Positions 1-7,621 of a DNA stretch of 64,000 nucleotides are shown here, piece by piece. Position 1 is the first letter of the stretch; every line of letters starts with the position of its first letter. The position numbers and the translations under genes are program-made. The stretch lies in the NCBI GenBank assembly GCA_028687035.1, contig JAQUAX010000005.1, positions 62,001-126,000 of the forward strand. Reading direction: 5' to 3'. A model generated the notes under the pieces. It was given only the letters and a program-made list of their open reading frames with translations. It had not been told where the DNA came from and made no database searches. The stretch is from Dechloromonas sp. Lineage in GTDB: Bacteria > Pseudomonadota > Gammaproteobacteria > Burkholderiales > Rhodocyclaceae.

Positions 1-558
1 TTGCACCTAGCATCGTTCTCGACGGTCGATAGCCACCCCTCCATGCGGCTGTCAGATTACGATACCACTGACGAGGGCAAGAACGAACACGCTCCACGTG
101 AGGTGCCAATTCACCCCGAGCTAATCAAGGCGGGTCTGCTTGATTACGTTGAATTGCTTCGTGCTGAAGGACACGAGCGCCTGTTTCCAGAAATAGGTGC
201 TGCTGCCCGTGATGGCTTTGCCAAGCGTGCCACGACTGATTTCACAGACTACCGGCGATCAGTCGGCGTAGGCAAGGATGAAGGCGAGCGTTCTCGAAAA
301 GTTTTCCATTCGTTCCGTTCAACCCTGGCTGGCAAGTTGTTTCCCTTGACGGGGGATGCCGACCTACGTCGCCGCTTGCTTGGACATGCAGCAAAGGACG
401 TTCATGCAGGCACCTACCTTGGTGCGATAGGCATCCCGATGGAGCGTGCAACAGAGGTAATGTCCGGTGTGTCGTTCGGGCTTCAACACCCGGAGTTCAG
501 CGATACGGCTACCTACAAGAAGGCCAGGAACCGCAAGCCCCGCTCCCCGAGTTCCTGA
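1..558 (+). CDS. Tyrosine-type site-specific integrase/recombinase, C-terminal part (5' end cut by window edge)
   Basis: Catalytic-domain-like motifs HSFRSTL and RRRLLGHAAKDVHAGTYLG (HxxR / LGH / Y pattern); open at the left edge. Confidence 0.75.
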   Translation: MHLASFSTVDSHPSMRLSDYDTTDEGKNEHAPREVPIHPELIKAGLLDYVELLRAEGHERLFPEIGAAARDGFAKRATTDFTDYRRSVGVGKDEGERSRKVFHSFRSTLAGKLFPLTGDADLRRRLLGHAAKDVHAGTYLGAIGIPMERATEVMSGVSFGLQHPEFSDTATYKKARNRKPRSPSS

Positions 559-636
559 GGGGGCGTCCAGGCCCTCACAATCGCACTATGCGCGAGTTTA
601 ATGGGCCTGGGTATGTCTGAACATGACCCGGGTTAT

Positions 637-792
637 TCACAGGCGCTGGCGCTGTAACGCTTTGCGGTGCTGGCCGATAAAGCCGAAGAACTCTGCGGTC
701 TTGGCGATGCTGGCTGCGTTCTCCTTGAGCCAGCTCCTGACCTGCTCGGCGTTATTTGCGAACGGGCGGCCGAGGCTTGCCTTGCTCTCCAT
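637..792 (-). CDS. Small hypothetical protein (51 aa): MESKASLGRPFANNAEQVRSWLKENAASIAKTAEFFGFIGQHRKALQRQRL
   Basis: Translated by eye; below the ORF-track length cutoff; plausible composition but overlaps competing ORFs. Confidence 0.35.
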   Translation of the reverse strand: MESKASLGRPFANNAEQVRSWLKENAASIAKTAEFFGFIGQHRKALQRQRL

Positions 793-851
793 TCGTTAGG
801 GGCGAGTTTGGCTTTGTCATGCGATCGGTATTCATACGCACAAATTTCATT

Positions 852-857
852 TATAAT
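852..857 (+). promoter_or_regulatory. Candidate -10 box TATAAT upstream of the 885 ORF
   Basis: Exact TATAAT about 28 nt before the start codon; -35 not convincing. Confidence 0.4.
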
Positions 858-884
858 CCACCGTTTTGTCTTCGGTGATAGATC

Positions 885-1244
885 GTGGCGGCAGTGTTGA
901 TTGACGACGTGGCGGTTCGCGCCAGGGTTCAGAAAATTTGGGAATCCGTCTTTGAGGTAAGCGGCAAAATCCTGGTTGATGAAAAGCGTTTCGGATTTTT
1001 GGGAATGGAGATCATTCCGGACCCAAATATTCACCAGATGCTTGCAGTGCTGAGAACTATTGAAGAAGGATTGATGTCTGTATTGGCAGAGTTTGATGAC
1101 TTGCAATACGACGAAACAAGGCTTATTCTGAATGCTCGAGAGCAAATCTCCAGAATGGAGGTGGTGGCTCTCGCCCTGAAGCGTAACAATAGGGATCTGT
1201 TCGACGAAGCGATCGAAAGACTTGAGCGCCAAGCCGCTTTTTAA
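885..1244 (+). CDS. Hypothetical protein, 119 aa
   Basis: Intact ORF with non-biased composition in lower-GC island DNA, TATAAT upstream. Confidence 0.6.
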   Translation: MAAVLIDDVAVRARVQKIWESVFEVSGKILVDEKRFGFLGMEIIPDPNIHQMLAVLRTIEEGLMSVLAEFDDLQYDETRLILNAREQISRMEVVALALKRNNRDLFDEAIERLERQAAF

Positions 1245-1280
1245 TACCGACTAATTGACTAAACGCAAGGGACGCATATC

Positions 1281-1433
1281 ATGGACATCACTTCGAACGA
1301 GGCGCTTGCTAAGAGGCAAGCGTTGATCAGCAAGCTAGACGAAATTCAGGCTCAGTGCGATGAGTTGAGCCGCCTTTGGGATGCTAACTCTGCCCTCATG
1401 GAAGAAGTGTTTCCGGAGCAGATGGCCGCCTAA
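1281..1433 (+). CDS. Small hypothetical protein (50 aa): MDITSNEALAKRQALISKLDEIQAQCDELSRLWDANSALMEEVFPEQMAA
   Basis: Translated by eye; directly followed by an intrinsic terminator. Confidence 0.55.
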   Translation: MDITSNEALAKRQALISKLDEIQAQCDELSRLWDANSALMEEVFPEQMAA

Positions 1434-1453
1434 GTTGTCGGCTCACGTATATC

Positions 1454-1481
1454 AAGCCGCCTTCGGGCGGCTTTGTTTTTT
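1454..1481 (+). terminator. Rho-independent terminator aagccgcc-ttc-gggcggctt + T-rich tail
   Basis: Perfect GC stem followed by tgtttttt. Confidence 0.85.
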
Positions 1482-1498
1482 GTATTTATTGATGGTCG

Positions 1499-2173
1499 TC
1501 ATTGTGGCTGGCCTAAACGAGCCAGCACCCGCTGCACTTGAGCAAGTTGCCAGCTCCCACCCTTCGGAGCTGGCACGCCGATAGCGTTAAGCTCGGCAAC
1601 CATTCCACGCTGAGGCAGGCCGCGCGCTTTCATTCCATCGAGCAGGGGGCGGAGCTTGTCGGCGAAATCATCGGCCAGCTTCTGACGCGCTTCGACGTTC
1701 GGGCGCAGATTGTCAGCACCGGCACGACCCAGGACAACACCGCGAGACTTCGCGACGGCCAAAGCGTCTTTCGTGCGCTGACTAATACGCTTTGCCTCAT
1801 GCTCGGCAAATGCGGCCATGATGTGAATGGTTAGCTCGTTCGCTTCGGGCATATCGCACGCGACGAACTTAACTTTCGACTCCATCAAGCCCGATATGAA
1901 ATGGACGTTACGGGCCAGACGATCCAGCTTTGCAATGATCAGGGTTGCACCTTCCTTGCGACAGGCAGCAAGCGCAGCTTTCAGCTGTGGGCGCTTCGCC
2001 AGGGCATCGGCACCCTTGCCGGTTTCGACCTCGACATAATCTCCGACCAATTCCCATTCACCGCCATTGAGGAACCGGCTAACGGCTTCCTTCTGTGCTT
2101 CCAGGCCAAGACCAGACGCGCCTTGCTTCTGTGTGCTGACGCGGTGATAAGCGATGAATTTGCCGTTTGCCAT
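1499..2173 (-). CDS. Serine recombinase / resolvase family protein (224 aa)
   Basis: MANGKFIAYHRVSTQKQGASGLGLEAQ...AKLDRLARNV...MAAFAEHEAKRISQRTKDAL: resolvase N-terminal domain pattern; start moved from the ORF-track start to MANGKF. Confidence 0.9.
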   Translation of the reverse strand: MANGKFIAYHRVSTQKQGASGLGLEAQKEAVSRFLNGGEWELVGDYVEVETGKGADALAKRPQLKAALAACRKEGATLIIAKLDRLARNVHFISGLMESKVKFVACDMPEANELTIHIMAAFAEHEAKRISQRTKDALAVAKSRGVVLGRAGADNLRPNVEARQKLADDFADKLRPLLDGMKARGLPQRGMVAELNAIGVPAPKGGSWQLAQVQRVLARLGQPQ

Positions 2174-2239
2174 TGTTGCCTCCCTGGGTGACCACGTTAC
2201 AAGACGTTCGTTTAATCCGTGGTCAATATACCATAATTC

Positions 2240-2268
2240 TTGACATGTCAGTAAATTTGGTGTATGGT
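2240..2268 (+). promoter_or_regulatory. Sigma70-type promoter TTGACA-N17-TATGGT
   Basis: Consensus -35 at 2240-2245, 17-nt spacer, -10-like TATGGT at 2263-2268. Confidence 0.6.
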
Positions 2269-2275
2269 TACGCCT

Positions 2276-2662
2276 ATGGATGAAACTGCAAACACCAATT
2301 TGAAGAAGCGAGGCCGCAAGCCTCTTGGCGAAAAGGCGATGACTGCCGCAGAAGCCAAGCGGCGTAGTCGTGCCAAGCATGCTTCTGAGGGACGAGCGGA
2401 GTTCATGCTGACCTTGTCCGGTGGCAAGCTGGCATTCATCGACCAACTAGCTAAGGTGCAAGGCGATACCCGCTCTCAGGTTATCAATGCGTTACTTGAT
2501 ATGGCGATTGCCAAGATGGTGAATGTGGCTATCGAAGCCGACCACATGTTTGCAAACGGAGCCACAGACCAGGAAGTCGAGACGAGTCTCATGAAGGCAC
2601 TGGCAACTGCTCCCGAACCGCACTTGGTCCAACAATATAAGGAGATGCTGAAGATTAAGTGA
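2276..2662 (+). CDS. Hypothetical, possible ribbon-helix-helix-like DNA-binding protein
   Basis: Basic N-terminus (KKRGRKPLGEKAMTAAEAKRRSRAK) followed by an FMLTLSGGKLAFIDQLAKVQGDTRSQVINALLDMAI-like strand-helix-helix; start at MDETANTN preferred because the 2264 ATG overlaps the -10. Confidence 0.5.
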   Translation: MDETANTNLKKRGRKPLGEKAMTAAEAKRRSRAKHASEGRAEFMLTLSGGKLAFIDQLAKVQGDTRSQVINALLDMAIAKMVNVAIEADHMFANGATDQEVETSLMKALATAPEPHLVQQYKEMLKIK

Positions 2663-2711
2663 CTCTCGCCATCACGTCTTACCGGGTGACCCGACGTTCG
2701 GGCGTGATTGG

Positions 2712-2728
2712 GTAGCACTGAGTGCTAC
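2712..2728. repeat. Near-perfect palindrome GTAGCACT-G-AGTGCTAC
   Basis: 8-bp arms, 1-nt spacer. Confidence 0.8.
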
Positions 2729-2804
2729 AAGGGATTAGAAGAAAACTGGCAAAGTCCCAACGGTGGGGTTGGCTGAAAAGTCGCCGCAGGCCGTGCCAGT
2801 GAGC

Positions 2805-2841
2805 TTGATTGGTAGCGCCGGACCTCACTCCTGCCAATCAA
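2805..2841. repeat. Inverted repeat TTGATTGG...CCAATCAA
   Basis: Perfect 8-bp arms with 21-nt loop. Confidence 0.7.
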
Positions 2842-2992
2842 CGCAACACATAGCTGTGGCCAAGACTGAGGCAAAAATGGAGCCTACACCATGGGGATAC
2901 CCGGTAGGGCAGACACGGCAGCCACCTGACCTAATCAACTCCGATTGGGTTAGGGGGTTTTACGCCTCAGCCTGCCCATGGGTATCAAACCT

Positions 2993-3026
2993 TTCAGGTT
3001 TTCAGACCTTCGGTCTTCAACCTGAA
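2993..3026. repeat. Nested hairpin ttcaggtt-ttc-agacc-ttc-ggtct-tc-aacctgaa
   Basis: Outer 8-bp and inner 5-bp perfect complementary arms. Confidence 0.8.
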
Positions 3027-3067
3027 TTGGCCCTTCCTACGCCTGAAGCAATCATTCAAAGAAAGTC

Positions 3068-3598
3068 ATGACGAAGAAGACAGCAAGCCCCGCAGAGATC
3101 AGTCAGGCATTGGCATTGAGAGAGGCCGGTTACACCGCCCTCTCGATCAGCCAGCGCCTTGGGATCAGCGTGCGGTCATTGCAGCGTCACTTTGCTGACC
3201 ACGGCACGAAGAAGGGAAGCATCAAGAAGGAAGTTCTGGACAACGCCAGGGCTGATCTGTTGAAGCGTGTCACGTCAGATGAGGCAATCAAGGAAGAGGC
3301 TGCCAGGCTCATCAATGACGACCTGGCGCACGCACAGCACCTCCGGGAGCTGATGATCAACGCCACCGAGCATCTTCAAGCCACATCGCTCAAGGAGGCC
3401 GTTCTGGTCATGCGTGCGGCTGCTGCCTACTCCACCGCGATCAAGAACACGTCAGACATGATGCGTCACACGCTACGGATCGAGAAGAGCATCGACGACA
3501 CCGAGAAGGACTTGCCGGAGTTGTTGGTCAAGGAACTGACCAGCGACGAGATTGAAGCGATGAGGAAGGCCGGTCGGGAAGAGGACGCACTCGCCTGA
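3068..3598 (+). CDS. HTH-containing hypothetical protein, weakly terminase-small-subunit-like or regulator-like
   Basis: N-terminal AEISQALALREAGYTALSISQRLGISVRSLQRHFADHG reads as a helix-turn-helix; helical C-terminus. Confidence 0.6.
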   Translation: MTKKTASPAEISQALALREAGYTALSISQRLGISVRSLQRHFADHGTKKGSIKKEVLDNARADLLKRVTSDEAIKEEAARLINDDLAHAQHLRELMINATEHLQATSLKEAVLVMRAAAAYSTAIKNTSDMMRHTLRIEKSIDDTEKDLPELLVKELTSDEIEAMRKAGREEDALA

Positions 3599-3863
3599 TA
3601 CTGATGGCGTAGTGATGGCGCGATCATGGCAAGGAGCGAAGTCCTAGAAGAAATGCGACACCCAGATACCCTACCTTGTCATTTGCGCGACGTGAATTTG
3701 AAAATTCACCTGGCCTGGCAAGGCTGCCAATGGAAGGTAATTGACCGTTATGGATTACGCCTTCACACTGCCGGTTAGGTGTTGCACATGGGTGTGACAC
3801 ATTGATCAACCTCGACACCGAGGCGGTGACAGAAAGTCCCAACAGATCAATGGACTGACATTT

Positions 3864-3902
3864 TTTGGTGGTGATGGCTGGATTCTGCCCATCACCACCA
3901 AA
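3864..3902. repeat. 14-bp perfect inverted repeat TTTGGTGGTGATGG...CCATCACCACCAAA
   Basis: Arms 3864-3877 and 3889-3902, 11-nt loop. Confidence 0.85.
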
Positions 3903-3908
3903 GAATCA

Positions 3909-3945
3909 AAGAAGACGCCCCGGATATCCTCCGGGGCGTTTTCTT
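3909..3945. terminator. Strong bidirectional terminator-type hairpin aagaagacgccccgga-tatcc-tccggggcgttttctt
   Basis: 16-bp stem (one G-T), GC core, T-rich on + side and A-rich on 5' side. Confidence 0.8.
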
Positions 3946-4018
3946 TTGCGTTCTCCGGGTACTCGCTGTGTACTCAAATCAATAAGCCAGTTTTCGATGG
4001 AGCTGCCCGCCAAATGAA

Positions 4019-4047
4019 AGCGGCCAGGCGCTGGGCCTGGCCGTGAG
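4019..4047 (-). terminator. Terminator-like hairpin downstream of dps (cggccaggcgctgggcctggccg)
   Basis: GC stem downstream of the reverse-strand dps stop codon. Confidence 0.55.
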
Positions 4048-4070
4048 GGATACCTGCCGACGGGGGGCGT

Positions 4071-4565
4071 TCAGTCTTCGAGCAGGCTGCGCAGCATCCA
4101 GGCGGTCTTTTCATGGACGTCGATGCGCTGGGTCAGCACGTCGGCCGTCGGCTGGTCGTTGGCGGCGTCGACCACCGGGAAGAGGCGGCGCGCGGTGCGT
4201 GCGGTGGCTTCCTGGGCGGCGACCAGGTGGCGGACCATGTCGTTGGCCTTGGGCACGCCTTCGACTTCCTTGATCGACGCCCGCTTGACGAATTCCTTGT
4301 AGGTGCCGGGGGCCGGGAAACCCAGTGCGCGGATGCGCTCGGCGATGATGTCCAGCGCGTTCCACTGCTCGGTGTACTGCGTCATGAACATGGTGTGCAG
4401 GCTGTTGAACTGCGGGCCGGTGACGTTCCAGTGGAAATTGTGCGTCATCAGGTACAGCGTGTAGCTGTCGGCCAGCAATGCGGACAGGCCATCGGCGATC
4501 TTCTTGCGGTCGGCGTCGCTGATGCCGATGTCGATGGACGGGCTTTTCGCTTTCTTGGTTGCCAC
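4071..4565 (-). CDS. dps: Dps family DNA-binding ferritin-like protein
   Basis: HNFHWNVTGPQFNSLHTMFMTQYTEQWNALDIIAERIRALGFPAPGTY typical Dps ferroxidase region. Confidence 0.93.
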   Translation of the reverse strand: MATKKAKSPSIDIGISDADRKKIADGLSALLADSYTLYLMTHNFHWNVTGPQFNSLHTMFMTQYTEQWNALDIIAERIRALGFPAPGTYKEFVKRASIKEVEGVPKANDMVRHLVAAQEATARTARRLFPVVDAANDQPTADVLTQRIDVHEKTAWMLRSLLED

Positions 4566-4823
4566 AGTGGTTCTCCTATCAAGCGGGCGCGGGATTGGAA
4601 ATCCCGCGCCGGGTTCCTGGGAAATGGTGCAACGCGGCTGGCTGGCGGCGGCTGGCTGGCCCCGTGGGCTGCGGTTTCCCGGTGCATACCGCTGCTCCGG
4701 GAGACTTTAGCACAGCCTGTGATCGTCGATTCAGGCTGTCGGCATCCGGCTGCCGCCGGGGCCGGAAACGCTGCGCCATCAGGGAAGAGGCCCGCCGCTG
4801 GCGGGCCTCGGCGAGGGTTCGCC

Positions 4824-6389
4824 TCAGGCCGGTGCCGACGTGCGGATCAGGTGGTCGAAGGCCGACAGCGAGGCGGTGGCGCCCGATCCCATCGCGATGA
4901 TGATCTGCTTGTACGGCGTCGTCGTGCAGTCGCCGGCGGCGAAGACGCCGGGCACCGAGGTGTGGCCCCTGGCGTCGATCTCGATTTCGCCGAAGCGGCT
5001 GAGGTCGACCGTGCCCTTCAGCCAGTCGGTGTTCGGCAGCAGCCCGATCTGCACGAAGATGCCTTCGAGTTCGACGTGCTTCTCCTCGCCGGAAATGCGA
5101 TCCTTGAAGGTGATGCCATTGACCTTCTGGCCGTCGCCGGTGACTTCGGTCGTCTGCGCCGACTTGATCACGGTGACGTTCGGCAGGCTGTACAACTTCT
5201 TCTGCAGCACGGCGTCGGCGCGCAGCGTGTCGGCGAATTCGAGCAGCGTGACGTGGGCGACGATGCCGGCGAGGTCGATCGCCGCTTCGACGCCGGAGTT
5301 GCCGCCGCCGATCACCGCGACGCGCTTGCCCTTGAACAGCGGGCCGTCGCAGTGCGGGCAGAAGCAGACGCCCTTGGCCTTGTATTCCTTCTCGCCCGGC
5401 ACGTTCATCTCGCGCCAGCGGGCGCCGGTGGCCAGGATCACCGACTTCGACTTCAGCGACGCGCCGTTGTCGAGCTGGACTTCGATCAGGCCGTTGTCGG
5501 TCGCCGGCGGCACCAGCTTCGCCGCCCGCTGCAGCGTCATCACGTCGACCTCGTAGGCCTTGACGTGCTGCTCGAGCGCGGCGACCAGCTTGGGTCCTTC
5601 GGTTTCCTTGACCGAGATGAAGTTCTCGATGCCCAGCGTATCCATGACCTGGCCGCCGAAACGTTCGGCCAGCACGCCGGTGCGGATGCCCTTGCGCGCC
5701 GCGTAGATCGCGGCCGAGGCGCCGGCCGGGCCGCCGCCGACGACGAGCACGTCGAAGGCTTCCTTGTTGCCGATTTCCTCGGCGGCACGGGCGGCGGCGC
5801 CGGTGTCGACCTTGGCCAGGATTTCCTCGATCAGCATCCGGCCCTGGCCGAATTCGGCGTCGTTCAGATAGACGGTCGGCACGGCCATGATCTGCCGGCG
5901 ATTGACCTCGTCCTGGAACATCGCCCCGTCGATCATCGTGCTGGTGACGTTCGGGTTCAGCACCGCCATCAGGTTCAGCGCCTGCACGACGTCCGGGCAG
6001 TTGTGGCAGGACAGCGAGATGAAGGTCTCGAAGCGGAAGCTGCCGGGCAGCGCCTTGATCTGGTCGATGACGCCCTGTTCGACCTTGGGTGGATGGCCGC
6101 CGGTCTGCAGCAGCGCGAGCACGAGCGACGTGAATTCGTGGCCCATCGGGATGCCGGCGAAATGGATGCGCGGCGCCTCGCCGGGCAGGCCGACGGCGAA
6201 GGACGGACGCAGGGCGGCGTCGCCGTTGTCGCGCAGGCTGACCTTGTCCGACAGTTCGGCGATGTCGGCGAGCAGGCCGCGGATTTCCTGCGCCTTGGCG
6301 CTGTCGTCGAGCGAGGCCACCAGTTCGATCGGGCGCTGCAGTCGTTCGAGGTAGGCTTTCAACTGGGTCTTGATGGCGGTGTCGAGCAT
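4824..6389 (-). CDS. ahpF: Alkyl hydroperoxide reductase subunit F
   Basis: N-terminal thioredoxin-like CHNC, FAD motif [26 protein letters not shown] redox motif. Confidence 0.95.
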   Translation of the reverse strand: MLDTAIKTQLKAYLERLQRPIELVASLDDSAKAQEIRGLLADIAELSDKVSLRDNGDAALRPSFAVGLPGEAPRIHFAGIPMGHEFTSLVLALLQTGGHPPKVEQGVIDQIKALPGSFRFETFISLSCHNCPDVVQALNLMAVLNPNVTSTMIDGAMFQDEVNRRQIMAVPTVYLNDAEFGQGRMLIEEILAKVDTGAAARAAEEIGNKEAFDVLVVGGGPAGASAAIYAARKGIRTGVLAERFGGQVMDTLGIENFISVKETEGPKLVAALEQHVKAYEVDVMTLQRAAKLVPPATDNGLIEVQLDNGASLKSKSVILATGARWREMNVPGEKEYKAKGVCFCPHCDGPLFKGKRVAVIGGGNSGVEAAIDLAGIVAHVTLLEFADTLRADAVLQKKLYSLPNVTVIKSAQTTEVTGDGQKVNGITFKDRISGEEKHVELEGIFVQIGLLPNTDWLKGTVDLSRFGEIEIDARGHTSVPGVFAAGDCTTTPYKQIIIAMGSGATASLSAFDHLIRTSAPA

Positions 6390-6504
6390 GGCTGTTCTCC
6401 CTGGGTCTGCCGTTTGAATTTCACTGAAAAGCCGCGGTGGACCGCGGCTTTGCGGTGAAATCCGCGCCGCCCCGGGCGGGGCGGCGGGATCGATGGCCTG
6501 CGGC

Positions 6505-7068
6505 TTAGATCTTGCCGACCAGGTCCAGCGACGGCTTCAGCGTTTCGGCGCCTTCCTGCCACTTGGCCGGGCAGACTTCGCCCGGGTGGGAGGCGATGTA
6601 TTGGGCGGCCTTGACCTTGCGCAGCAGCTCGGAAGCGTCACGGCCGATGCCCAGGTCGTGGATTTCGGCGACCTTGATTTCGCCTTCCGGATTGACGACG
6701 AAGGTGCCGCGCAGCGCCAGGCCTTCTTCCTCGATCATCACGTCGAAGCCGCGGGTGATCGCGCCGGTCGGGTCGCCGATCATCGGGTAGGCGATCTTCT
6801 TGATCGTTTCGGAGGCGTCGTGCCAGGCCTTGTGGGTGAAGTGGGTGTCGGTCGAAACCGAGTACACCTCGACGCCCAGCTTCTGGAATTCCGGGTACAC
6901 ATCGGCCATGTCGCCCAGTTCGGTCGGGCAGACGAAGGTGAAGTCGGCCGGGTAGAAGAAGAACACGGACCACTTGCCCTTCAGGTCGGCGTCGGAGACG
7001 GTGACGAACTTGCCGTTGTGGTAGGCCTGGGCGGTGAAGGGCTTGATCTTGGTGTTGATGATTGCCAT
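6505..7068 (-). CDS. ahpC: Alkyl hydroperoxide reductase subunit C (peroxiredoxin)
   Basis: [17 protein letters not shown] and [11 protein letters not shown] peroxidatic/resolving Cys motifs. Confidence 0.96.
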   Translation of the reverse strand: MAIINTKIKPFTAQAYHNGKFVTVSDADLKGKWSVFFFYPADFTFVCPTELGDMADVYPEFQKLGVEVYSVSTDTHFTHKAWHDASETIKKIAYPMIGDPTGAITRGFDVMIEEEGLALRGTFVVNPEGEIKVAEIHDLGIGRDASELLRKVKAAQYIASHPGEVCPAKWQEGAETLKPSLDLVGKI

Positions 7069-7270
7069 TGCGATTGCTCCTGAGTGGTTGGGCGTTGAAG
7101 ACAGGACGAATATTAGAAGCCCCTCGGTGATTGATCCAATTGATTGCTTAAATCCCGATCATAGGTCGTGATTATTGGGTTCGGGCCGCTCGGGGTCTTG
7201 CGACATAGTTCCAAAGGACTAGACCCGCTCCTCTCCTTCGGGGTGATCACCTTCGTTCGGCCGGCTGAAA

Positions 7271-7284
7271 TTGATCTCGATCAA
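7271..7284 (+). promoter_or_regulatory. FNR/Anr-type box TTGAT-ctcg-ATCAA upstream of napD
   Basis: Exact match to TTGAT-N4-ATCAA, 77 nt before the napD start. Confidence 0.8.
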
Positions 7285-7360
7285 GTAAATCGATGTCCCG
7301 AAAAGCAAGACTGCGCGGTGAAGCGGCGGTCAGCGCCGAGTTTTCGGGAGAAGCACGAAG

Positions 7361-7621
7361 ATGAACATTTCCAGCGCCATCTTGCACATCGCGCCGGCCC
7401 GCCTCGAAGAGGCACGCCAGGCCCTGCTCGGGATGCCCGGGCTCGACATCCATGCGCTGACCCCGGAAGGCAAGGCGGTCGTCATTCTCGAGGACGACGA
7501 CAGCGAGGCTGCGGCCGACCGCTATGTGGCATTGCATGGCATTCCCGGCGTCGCCTCGGTGGCCATGGTTTACCAATACAGCGACGACGAATCAGCGGAT
7601 AACGAGGAGGTAGAGGCGTGA
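7361..7621 (+). CDS. napD: NapD, periplasmic nitrate reductase chaperone
   Basis: Short NapD-like protein immediately 5' of and overlapping napA. Confidence 0.9.
   Translation: MNISSAILHIAPARLEEARQALLGMPGLDIHALTPEGKAVVILEDDDSEAAADRYVALHGIPGVASVAMVYQYSDDESADNEEVEA

Noticed and set aside
667-900. 77-aa + strand ORF
   Set aside because: Overlaps a more plausible small reverse-strand ORF (637-792) and the promoter of the 885 gene
2751-3843. 11-bp direct repeat aaagtcccaac at 2751-2761 and 3833-3843 as att-like sites
   Set aside because: Too short and both copies lie inside the element; no support for recombination
7129-7145. Second FNR-like site ttgatccaattgat near ahpC
   Set aside because: Second half-site is in the wrong orientation (TTGAT rather than ATCAA)
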